Part shown: positions 10,766-23,600 of the stretch, in pieces
How the letters are laid out: every line of letters begins with the position of its first letter
Position numbering within the stretch: position 1 is the first letter of the stretch
Source of the DNA: Phoronis australis
Lineage: Eukaryota > Phoronida > Phoronidae
Reading direction: 5' to 3'
Assembly (NCBI GenBank): GCA_002633005.1
Contig: NMRA01000223.1
Span: 332,843-396,842 of the forward strand
Length of the DNA stretch: 64,000 nt
The notes under the pieces: model-generated
Told to the model about the DNA's origin: nothing
Databases searched by the model: none
Seen by the model: only the letters and a program-made list of their open reading frames with translations
Program-made: the position numbers and the translations under genes

Positions 10766-13235
10766 TAAATTATGCAAGCACATTTATACAGCCTGTTAGA
10801 GGTCTCACAGTTGGTGCCCTCTGTTTTCTATTGATCTCCAGTTGCAACAATATACCTGTCACGCGTTTTAGAACAGAACATATTATCGAATTAAACACTA
10901 ACATGTTCAACATTTACTAAAAATTTCTTTTGTGTAATGTGGACATAAAGTTTGGTTTCATAATTCTTCAACTAGTTTGTATTAAACGCGAATCATTAAT
11001 TCCTGAGAAGCAGTCATTGGCCTAAACTCTAAGAAAGCTCGAGGACCAGTTTTCTTTAGAAAAAACATGAGCAATGATGAGCATAGCATATTCTATTAAA
11101 ACTATTTGCATTTCCCATCAAATGCTATACCAACAGTGTGTACAATAAAATATTGTTTGTATTTACAGTAAGCTATGAACTAAATTTTGTTCAGGAGGGA
11201 TGTTGACAGGTGCTTGCCTGAGAAGGTCGAAACTGACAAGGAGCGTCATTTCCCGAGCACTGAAAGTCTTCCGAGATACTGAAGTCAAAGCAAAATTGGT
11301 CGTTTCAGGCACTAAGTTAGTTGCTCATAACAAACTACATGAGGTATGAATCGCCAACTTAAATGTTAAAAAAATTAAATGAAAATGTTTCAAAAATAAA
11401 TCATTGTTGTCAACTAACTCTAAAGTAATATTTCAGTGCCATTAAGGAATGCATGAGACCTTGTTTTTTTCCAGTATTTCTCATGTAGCTGCTGACAAGT
11501 TATGTTTTGAAATGGTAACACATATCACTGAGCATCAAAAATCAGAACACCAATTGTGCATGTTCACAACCACCTTCAAACGACGTTAGCATGACATATA
11601 TATTTGGCAACACAGAAAACTGTATATTTTTTGTGCATGTCATTGATTTCATTTCAAAGTCTTTGGAGAATTTTGATGATGTTCAGTTGACTGGTTTTCT
11701 TCCCACATATACAGTGTTTCTCACTGCAGCTGAATGACACCCACCCTGCCACTGGTAGTGTCATTGACACAAGTGACTGTCTATGACTGTTCGTAATGTT
11801 GGTAGATACAATTACAGGTCTGTTACATGCTAAATGAAATTCAGGGTTGGTGTCACCTGTCCTGTCCTTGGTCACTGACAGTAACACATCACGTGGCAAT
11901 CCTGCATTTTAGACACGAAACTTACCGGATTAGGCCTGTCTATCTGTCCACAAGACCAAGTGATCATGAGAACCTCTCACAGAATAACACTAGATATTTA
12001 GTGGAAATGATAAACAGACGGATCTCAATGACCTCTCCCCGGTGATTAGGATGGCTAAAATATAGTTATGCATTGACCAGCTGACCACTGTGCAGTGTAA
12101 GTGACGACTGACCATGCAGTACAATGCCACAGTGAGTGATTCAGTGACTGTCGCCAGTGTCAGTGTCAGTGGTAAGTGTTGTTCACAAAGCTGAACACCC
12201 AGAGACAGTACTAAGTGCATAAAAACGTGCTGTGCCATTTAAGCAAGTCATGATATTACTGTGCAACAAGTAACTCACATTGAGAATCTTTGCTTCAGTA
12301 CCAGAGCAATAATCAATCTTCAATAATCACATTTTATCACAGCAGTCTAGACACTTTGCCAAGATGGCGTTAAATTGCTAAGCAACTCCACAAGGGGAGA
12401 TAATGCTGTATCCTGTCCTACAGAGACACCAGACGGTTGCAGTGGTAAATGTTCGTTCAATAAAGCGCACTTTTTGAAAACGTTTTTTCGGTGTATAGAT
12501 CTTTTCAGTTACACCGACGAAAAAAGTAAAGAACAGTATTATTTTTCTGTAAATGCTTGTGGACGTTGAGCAAATATATGTAATGGGCACGAATTCTATC
12601 CAAACAATGAAAAGTTTTCTGTTAATCAACACAATCAATCAGTAAGTCAAAACTACCCATTCAAGCATACAATTCAATGTGTATACAATTCAATGTCAAG
12701 AGAGATGAAGACTCATTGAAACCATGTCAGCCTCCTGCACAGAAAGAGCCAAAGACAAATGCCTCTTCCCAATCCATTTGTCATTCTTTGGTGTATTTTC
12801 TAAGGAAAAATGTCCGGCCTTGAATCACCCAGTGACAGTTTCATGCAAGATTGTCGCTCATAGCACAAGTTATATTAACACAATAAATAAGAGGTTGGAT
12901 AAAATATAAATGATAGTTTATTATTTCAACATGATGTGCACGAAACAGAAACAATATATACCTGAGTATTACTTACTGTACATTGTAACATACAGGCGAA
13001 ACTACTACAAATTCAAACACTCAATGCATTCACACCTCTCTAAGACAACCCCAAGTTACAGTAACAACATTCACTTATTAAGATAAGTAGATAAATTACA
13101 GGACGCAAGGACAATTAGAACAGAAACCTAAGTAACATTAGGAATCAATTAATACCTTGTATTCAGTTCAGTAGTGGATACCACGTAATTCAATGAACGA
13201 GGGCAATAGTCACTTAATACAGGGGTACCAGGTTC

Positions 13236-13283
13236 TGAGAACCAGTTGGACGCCTATTATTAAGTGGAGAAAACTGGTTCTGA
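13236..13283 (-). repeat. 48-bp hairpin core, family copy A (inverted)
   Basis: Starts TGAGAACCAGTT and ends AACTGGTTCTGA; the strand assignment is relative to the other three copies. Outer sequences also pair (GGGGTA with TACCCC, and TCACTTA with TAAGTGA), extending the hairpin over about 13208-13310. It lies downstream of the WWC stop codon, possibly beyond or within the 3' UTR. Confidence 0.75.
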
Positions 13284-14018
13284 AAATGCGTTACCCCAAT
13301 AAGTGATTATAACCTAAACAAGTACACCCCTAATCAGTCCAAGGTGAGATATCCAAATACCTTGCAGCTATCTAACACATAAAATATAATAAAATAAATC
13401 TAAAACGATAAATACACAATGGCTCACACAGTACAATTTAGTCAGAAACACTTAGCACTTTCGACCCGCCTCAAAATCACCGAGCCTGTTTCACACACAT
13501 CAATATTTATTCTTTCTAGTCAGTTTCAGTAAAATGACCAAAACAACATTCACTACTAAATTAAAACAATAGTAATAAGAATAAGAATGAATAAGTTCAC
13601 AGTTGTTAGTAGGTTTCGCAAGTAAAATACAATATTTACATTTAATACATGAATTTCCAACACACAACAGAACTATACATACAAAGTAAATGGAACTTGC
13701 AATGGAACCCGACTAATCTAACTCTTAAACTTAAACAACAAAGAACAATCAGCGTTTTACAACGAAAATGCAAAATACAACAATCACCCACATCCTACGG
13801 GAGATGTCAGCACTGTCCACATGCATGAAAAAATTACAAAAAATATCATTTTCAAAAACACCGTCCTTACAAAAGTGGGTTACATCAATTCGAGAAAACT
13901 TTTGCTATTGCTACTAACAAAACTATGTACAATATTAGTTCTACAAAGGTTTGACGACGAGAATTACACAATGGTGTCTAACTCACTTTTGAAGCATGCG
14001 TGTATTTACAATAGTGTA

Positions 14019-14024
14019 TTTATT
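14019..14024 (-). terminator. Candidate WWC polyadenylation hexamer
   Basis: AATAAA on the minus strand about 500 nt after the WWC stop codon. A second one lies at 12917-12922. Either could define the transcript end; sequence alone does not choose. Confidence 0.3.
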
Positions 14025-14522
14025 TTCCTGTGCTAACAATCTCTCTCAGCAGTGTCAGATTTTACAAGAAAAAAGTTAGAAAAAGCGTCAGAAAACTACC
14101 ACTGTTATTCCACAGACTGGAAAACTCTTTCCAACATTAAAATAGACACGAGTAAAACTGGGCATACCAGAGCTTAGGACAACTTAGCAATTAAAATCTC
14201 GACTAAAAATCAAAGAACGCATGACCCTGTATTCAACGTTAATATTCAACTTGGCCCAACCACTATGCAGCTGCCGGCCGTTACTTTATCAGCCAATGCA
14301 TTTCCACAATAAGAGACATTTTCCAAGACTGCTTCATGACATATTTCTAAATAAAACTAAAATGGTGTCTTCACTATTTTGATTTTATAAGCATTACAAG
14401 AAGCATTATCAAATTGACATACTACGTTTTGCCAATGAACAGCAAGTGTTGAGTAAGAAATATGGCCTGTCACATCACCGCCACTGTGTATTCACAGACA
14501 ACTCAGGACAGATGGCGGCCCC

Positions 14523-14673
14523 CTATTCAATGACTCGGCTATTTCTTGGCGTATCAGAGTCATCATCGTCATGATCAACGTCATCACTCTTGCCATCGTC
14601 ATCATCGTCGTCTGATTCAAGCGGGATCACGGGAACCTGCAGAGTGACGTTAGTGAAGAAGGCCATTTTCTCT
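14523..14673 (-). CDS. WWC1: WWC exon 20 (acidic C-terminus and stop)
   Basis: Joins as [20 protein letters not shown], then an Asp-rich tail ending [11 protein letters not shown] and a TAG stop. Human KIBRA has [22 protein letters not shown], where ADDV is a PDZ ligand. Here a roughly 30-residue Asp repeat replaces that end. Acceptor TTCGCTTGCAG. Confidence 0.92.
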
Positions 14674-17600
14674 CTGCAAGCGAAAAAGTAAATAATTTAA
14701 AATAAAAGTCAACATTCTCTTACGACCATCATGCCGTAACATTACCAGAGTTGAGCTCTGGGATATTCAAATGAGTCATACAAAAAACTCAAAGTAGTCA
14801 AATATCAAGAATGAAAGAAATTGCCTTTTGTCCTTGTCAACCCGACTTGTTGTACTAAAAAGAATTTCAGATTGTGTCAGGCAAAAGACGCTTTCATGGT
14901 CTCACAAAGCTTAAGAACTAAACATTGGTTGTCTGGAATTCAAACTGCACTAGGAAGGTCCACCCCAAGACAGTCATTTGGGCCACAGAATCGACCTTTT
15001 AACTCAAACTTGAATGCAGACTCAAGACTGTTCTATGTTCTCAATAGAGTCCAGTCGTAATCCTGACTTTAAACCCATAAACCTAAGCACGAGGTAAAAC
15101 TCGAGTAGAGAATGCAAGTCAGTAAATCTCAGACCACCGTACGTCAAACGCTTGGCCTACCTGAATCTCAGCATGTCCCCTTCTCCTTTAGGTTGGCAAC
15201 GTTGTTTGTGGGCCTGTTTCAGAGCCTTATTCAACAAATGTTCGGCTCTCCTGTCATGACGAGTAATGCTCTTAGTCTGCTTCTTCGCCTAAAATCCACA
15301 ACAGACAGCAATTAAAGTCACGTACAGCTGGACATAATCTTTTTAATACAAAACTAGTTTGCATCTGTCAGCGAATCCAGACCCAAAGCAATGGATAGTT
15401 GGATTTACATGAGCGTAAATTTAAAACGATTTAGTTAAAACTTTCGACCTAAAATGTTTTGGCTAAATAAAATGCGTTCCGTTCATAAACAAAAAAACTT
15501 TTGATATGGCTAACACTTTCCAACAGAGTTGAACAGCAGCTGCCACATTGTCACACAGAATGTTACTAGCCGAATGTATTTGCACCGTGAGACATCATTT
15601 GGCACATGTATGTGACTAGTCTTTCTATTTCAGATATGAAAAGCAGTTGCGTTTGTGTGTGATGTGTTTGGTAAAGCTAAAAGATGAATTTAATTAAAAC
15701 ATTTTAACTTAAAACCTTTCAAAAAAACCTACTACTTCATGGATTTGAAAAATTTTAAAACATCTAACACGTTTCAAGTTTGACTTCCCACAATGAATTT
15801 AAAAATTAATTTAATTTAAAATATTCTAGCTAAAACATTTTAAAATGCTTATGTGAATCCAACTACTGAATTCCATTGGCCACATATTTTTTATAAGTTA
15901 GACACAATTTATTATCATACCTTGAGGCAATGAACCATAACGCAGATTAAAACAGGATTCATGACAGAGATTGTAATCTTGGGAAAATAAAAACTGGTAT
16001 TACAGACAAAAACACAAGATAAGTTTTAATGATGACTTCACTGTGACTTTAATTTAGTCATCTAAAACTTGTCAAATTTAGCTAAAAGTAATGTCATCTA
16101 TTCGCATTAATGACTGGTTTCATCACATGATTAATGCACGTCAACAAAAAAGAAAATTTACCAGGCTCTCTGCTTCAGTCAGTAACATCTGAAGTGGTTC
16201 GTTGTCAGAAAACCAACTTGGCAGTTCTGCATCACCTGAAGTAAAAAGACCAACGGATTTACGTTAAAATTAACTTGGCATAAATCAAGTATACGTATAT
16301 ATCAACGACTGATATAAAGTTCTAAGCATTGCCAATTAAATTGGAGTTGAGCAACAAAGCAAACACAATTTAAAGCCAAAAATGCATTAGAATGCACAGA
16401 ATGAGTTTTGTAATGCAACAAAAATTGAGCAGAAAACCAGAGAAGTTCATTAGAACGACAATGGATTGTTGTTCAAATATTTGGTTAAAAATAGAAAACC
16501 GGCATGAATTGAACAATCGCAGTGTGCTGGGTGGTGACTACCTTAGACAAGGCAGCAAAGAAACTCAAAAATTGAAAGATAAGAGGAAACATAACAGAGA
16601 CGTCACCATACTTTTCACTGATCAAAATATACCAACGAGCAGACATTTTGTCATTTACTAAACAGCAGCCACTTGCTTGAAAAAGACAGTACCACTACAC
16701 TGACCCCGTGAACCCTCACCTTTGGCCTTTGCTTCCTCCATTCTCTTTTTCAGGTCCCTCAGTCGTGATATCTCATCCTGTTGCAAGACCAGCTTACTGC
16801 GTGACGCGTGCAAGTCCAGCTCTAAATCTAAGGATGTTCTCAAACCCTGCTCTGAAGTTTTCGCCTTGGGCAGGTTACGCTGGAAATGAGCACAGTGAAG
16901 GATAAAAGAGGGTGTTCACGGGGCCCTGTCCCAGCAGGTTAGGTAATGTATGAAAATGAGACAAGTGAATACAAACTTTAACATTGATATGGCAAATGAC
17001 ATGTATGAAACCATCGTTCAATGCAAGCCGTTGAGACAGACATGAGCTAATTTATAGACTGGTGAAACAATGATATTTTTTATTATTTTATTTTCTAAGT
17101 ATAAATAAATACAATAGATATAACACTTCTGCCCAGAAATTGAATTAACTTATATCTGGGCCACTGTACAGCTGCATGAATGCATAACTAATTGTGCGTG
17201 AGATACGCTGATCTCTACTTCACATTTCCCTTAAAAAGTCAGGAAAATTCAACAATTACCCTTTTCCACCGTAAACTCCTTCTCTCCAAAGAGTTCCGCT
17301 GGAATGGTTTGCGATACAACGGCATTGAACTATCGCTGTCGCTCCTGTTCAACTGTGAAAAGAAAACCAACAGAGACTTAGATGGACATAGTTTCGTCTA
17401 CAGCCACTTAATGTCATACACAATAGAAACTGAAGCAACTGGTGAATTTGAACAAGCATCACAGTCAACAGCTTATAAGATCTCTTGAAAACATACTAGA
17501 ACATCATAGTTCAAAAATTTTTCCCATTATCAAATTCATAACTTTTCAAGGACATTCCAACCCTATTCAAGGACTTTTCAAGGACGCTTTTAAGAGTCAC

Positions 17601-20600
17601 TTAAAGAAACACTATTTTGCTATGTAACAGAGGAAATAATTAGAATACAGGACTTTCAAGGCCATGATATAAAATTCAAGTACTTACCAACATCTAGCTA
17701 AAATTCAAGAAATTTTCAAGGGTAGCAATCAAATTCAAGTACTTCTCAAGGTTCTGGGGAGCCAATAAGAATTTAACACCTGAACAAGCTTAGAAATACC
17801 AATGACAGGTAAATGTCAAGCATTTCGAGTGCGGGTTATTACCTTGCATACATAATCCCCACTATCCAGTGGCCTGTCCGCAGGTGAAAACGTCTGGGAC
17901 CGCCTCACAGAGCAGTTTCTGTTGCCGTGGGAACGGCGTCGGGCGTGTGTGTGACCAAAATTGCCCTCCGTGTTCGTCTCCTTATCACAGGTAATAAGTT
18001 CATCATCGTCACAGCCATCTTCGTCATCATTATCGGAGCCACCTAACTGAACGTTGATCTGGGGAACTTGAAAGTTCTGTAAAGTTTGAAATAAGCAATG
18101 CAACTTATTCTTAATTTAAAAGTGAAATGAGTAATGGAGTAAAAAAATTTATAACGAATTCCTCCAAGAACACAAAAAACTTTGTTCACTGACCACCCTC
18201 CACAGGAGTCGCCAGTGCAATGAGGTAAGACGTCACCAATTTTGCACACAAATATTTGACAAAACATACCTTTTTTCACATTTCAAGGACCTATAGCATT
18301 ATAGTGAAAGTTCATAACTATAAAAACTTTGTCTGATAGTATAAAAAAAAAATGCAGGTCGTCTGCTACACGTTGTACCAGACGTGCGTAGGACACGCAT
18401 ATGGGCCCATTGCACTGAACACCTGGAACCATAGTCTGATGGTGGCTTTGGTACAAAATTTAATCTAATGCTGCATATGTTGGCTTGACAAAACTATAAA
18501 ATGAAATTACATTAGTCAGCCACATTGTGTACTAAATCAGATTTTACCATGATAGCTTTACCAGACTCTTCAAGTATAATTTGTTTAGTCATTCAGTCAA
18601 CAAGATGTGATTTTTGACCTCATGACCTGTTTCATAAAGATGCTGAAGGGCACTACTGATGCTGAAGAAGGGTGAAGTCGGTAAACCAATTAAAATATCT
18701 ACCAAAGAAATGCAATATTATTAGAAAACCCATCCATAATTCAGTGTTTTTTTAAATCAACACCAACCCAGAATAAAAAAATAATGGAAAAAATCCAATT
18801 TTTGCGTAACTTTGACATGTTTGGCTTGTTGGTCCTGTGTTAAAAGTTACATTTCAAATCAACCCCCTTGGCATCAACTGAACCCAGACGCCATGTAATG
18901 TGTGGTAGACGCCCATACGCCACTCACCAACAAGTCTCCATCTTCATCGTCAAGGCTACTACTCAGGCCTTCCGAGAAACCCTGTACACTGACTGGAGTG
19001 CCCTCTTTATGGAACTCAAGTGAGTCAGGGCCTGCAAATACAATAGGGGAATGCATAATGAACACAGGAATGAACAATGGAATTGAATTGAGAAATGACA
19101 CTAAGCTTCAATTTTCTTGATTAGACATTTAGTAAAAACATGGTCAACGTAGGAACTTGAGCACGATGTATAAACGTTTGATTGACAGGCAATTGTAGTC
19201 TGATTGACAAGTAACTGCAGTATGATTGACAGGTAACTGTATTCTGATAGGCAACTCTACTTTGTGAGCCATATGGAAACCGTTATGTTTTTGCCACAAC
19301 TATGACAAAACTTGAACATCAAGACACTATAACGCAATAGTGCTAACAGGCATGGGAAGCGAATTTTAAAAGGAGACAAAATTTTGTTGAAATTGTTTAA
19401 CATTGCTCCTGATTTTATGAAAACCACGAGCTAATTTAAACGAAAACCAGAAGCGAAATAATAAACACAAAAAGATAGCTACAAAATTTACTTGTTTGTA
19501 AAGAGATTACACTGCTTTGCGTACCTTGACTACGAGTGAGGGTTGATGTCTGCGAGGATATTATTGTTGATTCATCACTACTCTCCTCTTTGACAGACGA
19601 CACGTTCTTAAAAAGAGTCGCCTCTAGCGATGGTGACCGGGGTCTACAGATATACAAGAGGTAAATAGTTACACATGTTAAAGGATATCTTGGAACACAA
19701 GCATAACATTGAAAATTAATTATTCTCAAAAATCACTGAAATTGTCCGATTTTCTGGCCATTTCTTTTTCAATTGAACAAATCAGGTGTCAATTAATTTC
19801 AGATCTCGATTTCCTTCTCTACTGCTCAGTCAAACTTTTGCCTATAGTAATCTTAGTTAAATTAAGACTACCCTTTCCAACTTAATGGAATTCCATCACA
19901 AAATTTCCTGGAAGTGCTTACTACTTATATTCTTTGAAAGCTCAATGGGTTTGTAAAGTCACGAGTGAAAATAAACCTCCTGTCACGGGAAAACTACAAA
20001 CTGAAATGACACTCTAATACCTGACAAATTGACTACATACTTGAAAGACTTAGTCTCAGTTGAGGTGGATGACTTCTCATCTGGAAGATCCTTCCTCAGC
20101 CTGGCAGATGACGCCTCCAGAAGGCTGGTCACATGATCACTACCGTTCTGAAACAGGATGGTTCAAATCAGTTCTTGGTTTCTTTTTGCTCATCTTACTG
20201 ATCACTAATTCTCTACCTCTTGATGTTGTTAAACAGGCAACTAATCCGTGTTCCGTCCAAGAAACTAACCTTTGACTTACACCACAGAGCACTACTTATT
20301 ATTTGTTCCTTAGTCGAATGAGAAGTGATTTTTGGTCTAGACAGTTCCTTTATTGCTCAAGAACATGCTCTGTCTAGTGCCGTGGACAACACGCAATATA
20401 CAACGTACCATCGGCGAGCTCTGTGATGTACTACTTGTACTGATTGACCCTCGGCTGCTACAGCTGGACGACTTCTGCTCCGCTTGAACGTACTTGGTAG
20501 ACAGCACGTTGTACCAGTGCGGCTTGGGATCAAAGTCGGCAAACTCCGCTAGACTGACTTGGAACCAGCCCTGGTAACAAGATAACCAATCATCAATCGT

Positions 20601-23600
20601 CGTTTAGGGTTCATAATGGTATCACCGAGTTGCCTTTTAAAGCATGGCTCCTACCAGTATTTTTGCCAGAAGAGCATTCTGGAGGGTTTTAGTACAGCAG
20701 GTTAGGACATTCGCCACAGACAGCAACAATGTCAGATTAGCATAATTTGAAAACAGAAAGAATAATAGTAAGAATGAGAGTAATTAACATAACATTCCAG
20801 TGGATACGAGAATTCAAATACACCTTCAATTCATAACCCACAGCTGCTTAACCACTACTATCTCTTCAGATTTTCTTCCAAATCAAGACCTGGACCACTC
20901 TCGGTGAGGAAGGGGTGTTTCACCTCAGAATAAACTACGGTGAGGGTCTTCTAACAAATAGCACACCAAGACATGTGGTACTGAAACCCATTCCACAGTG
21001 ACTTCGTAACTATTCCTTCAATACACTATACCACAACAACCACTCCTAACCATTGCTAACCATTGCAATTACTCCATCTAAGTTAGAGGATTTCATCTAC
21101 GTAGTTGGTGCCAGTTTTCAAAAACATTGTGGGACGGGTGTCGGAGCTTGCGATAGGTCAATTCTAGTAAGCTCCAATGACTAGCGTTGTATTCTGTCAT
21201 ATTGCTTACTTGTCACCAAATTCTCTGTTATGTAACTGCAGGTTTACGAACCAACAGCCATCACACAATGCATTTGAAAAACAACAGCATCGCCGTGACT
21301 GAAATCCCTCAAATTACTGTACCAACGAGAAAAAAGAAGAGTAAAGTTATTTGCTTACCACACGTTCAACAGTTTTATCACAGGTGGCCATCACGTTGAT
21401 TTGTAGTGTTTTACTATGCAGCTTGTTTTCCACGATGCTCAGTTTGAAGCTCTCACTGAGTTTTGGACTGTTGGTCTCGGCCAATGCCTGAGTTTTGAAA
21501 GACAAGATGGAGTCTGGCAGAAGGACACCCTCCACATGTCTGAAGAAAATGAATAGTATGTCATGTCTGCTAAGTCATATTTTAGATACAACATACATAA
21601 GCTGAAGCAATTACTACACGAGTACAAGATATTTCGCGTGTATTTTCGCTGAAGTTCGACACTGTTAGCACAGTTTCCACTCGCACAATTGTGTTTCAAT
21701 TATCCACAAGCTGAGTCTTTCAAGATAGAGTAAATTTTCCCACTTTTTTGGCAAATGCAAAACTGTTGCCATGCATGATAGATGAGGGTTTTTTATTTAA
21801 TGAAATTATCCGTTAGTTTTCAGTTCACTCTTTATCAAGAGTTTCCCAGGCATGGAGACAATTTTCAGTCATTTTCGAAGCTTTGCACGACAGGAATCAA
21901 TGGTGCGTAAGACATTAGTAGGTTAACATTTACAAAAACAAAAGGAACGTCACAGGGCGCATAATTATGCTACACCATTGTCAAGGTCCCTGTGACAACT
22001 ATTACAACTACACCCATGACTGAGTACAATTTAAACACGGACTGACTTACAGTGAAGAGTTCTCCGGCAGGCCCAGACAGGACAATCTCCTGCCTTGTTC
22101 AATACTGATGTGTAAGTCCCCTGTATCACCATCGTACCTAGTGTAGCAATATGACACATGATCAATTACCTGTTAAAAATACTGCACCAATTTATGATGA
22201 GAGGCAATTATGCTAACAACAAGGAGAAATCCCAGGATGAAGAATGAAAAGGAGGCGATGACCTACACTTAGCCACGCAGATCAACGAGAAATATGAACA
22301 AATACTACTTATAGGAACAAGGAGAGATTGTTTTCTAAAATGTCGTTACTGTATAATCTACAAGATGCAGTACGTAAGTATTCATATAGTAAACTATTAA
22401 ATCACTTTGCATTTACACATCTCAAGGGCACTGCCCGTTTTTATTACCTCCACATAATAATACAAGTCGTGTATTAATAATGATTTCATGGTGAGAGGTG
22501 TTCTGTTTTGATTTTCAATTCATAAGAAGAAACAATTAAGGTTCTAAAATTTGGCAAAAAACTTATTGTAGTAAACGGAATATTGTGCACACTCTGTTTT
22601 TGAATTTCAAAGCATAAACTACTACACTGAATTCTGCAAGGGACCAGTCACACCAAGACAGTTCTTAGTAAAATCTCGAAAATGGGAAATATGAGATGGA
22701 ATCAAGTAAGAGTTACACAATCTACGAGCCTCATGACTGGTGTCGCGTTTGAGGCATTTTTCGGCTCAAGTTACCAATTTCCATCCTTCACTAACCCATT
22801 TTATCGCATGCTATATGTAAAAATTATCTGCTGTTTACAATAAATGTTAAGAAAATATAAAGACTCATTTTATCGAGGACAACGTAACGACAGGTTTGGA
22901 CGTTGTGACCATTATCATGGCGCGACAGGTTACAGGGAATATTTCCTATCATGGAAGAAATATCCCGATCACGGAAGAAATATCCAGATTTCCTATAACC
23001 AAACTACTTACTTGAGTTTCAGTTGGATCTGCGAGCATTCATACACCTCTTCCCCTTCGCTGGCCCTCTTCACGGAGGCCTCGAACACCCCACTGTCCCC
23101 AGCCACAGACTCATCACTGACGGCAGCCGACACACTACGGTTCACAACGTTAGATACTCCATTACACACCGCCGTCTCACTAATAGGACTGAGCGGAGGG
23201 TTACCGATGCCCTCAGGTATTGAGTCTGCGTACCCCGCGCGTGGCCGGCCCACAACGCTCGAGGGGTTCAAGTCTGCAGTGTCACCCACCGGTAGCGGAG
23301 GCACTGGCGGCACCCTGGGTTGGACGGCACTTGATGTCGAACTACAAACACTGTGGCTACACTCGCCCAGGAGGTTCAAGTCCGAAAGACGCGCTTGTAG
23401 ATTTTGATCAATGCTAGAGCTGCTGCTGCTCTTTATCAACTGTCTTTTGTTGGTGAGGTTCATGTGCTGTTCATAACTGGGAGGCGGCCCCACATCGTAC
23501 GGGGAAATGGGCGGGGACAGTGATGAAAACGACGAACCTGGCGACAGAGCCTGTAGAAGATTCTCCGTGTGTAACCTCGAGTCATACGCCCCATACTGCC

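Larger units (their letters stand above)
9772..14522. other. Spacer between ANKMY1 and WWC, with probable UTRs
   Basis: No conserved coding exon was found. The right part (about 12900-14522) probably includes the WWC 3' UTR; minus-strand AATAAA hexamers occur at 14019-14024 and 12917-12922. A 5' non-coding ANKMY1 exon is required somewhere above 9771 but cannot be placed. The spacer also holds a tRNA-like SINE (10650-10765), a low-complexity CAGTG-rich stretch (about 12060-12180) and one copy of the hairpin family (13236-13283). Confidence 0.6.

Noticed and set aside
12060-12180. CAGTG-rich stretch considered as a regulatory repeat
   Set aside because: Units are irregular and no period could be fixed; low-complexity sequence.
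22844-23407. 187-codon plus-strand open frame
   Set aside because: Antisense shadow of WWC exon 9.
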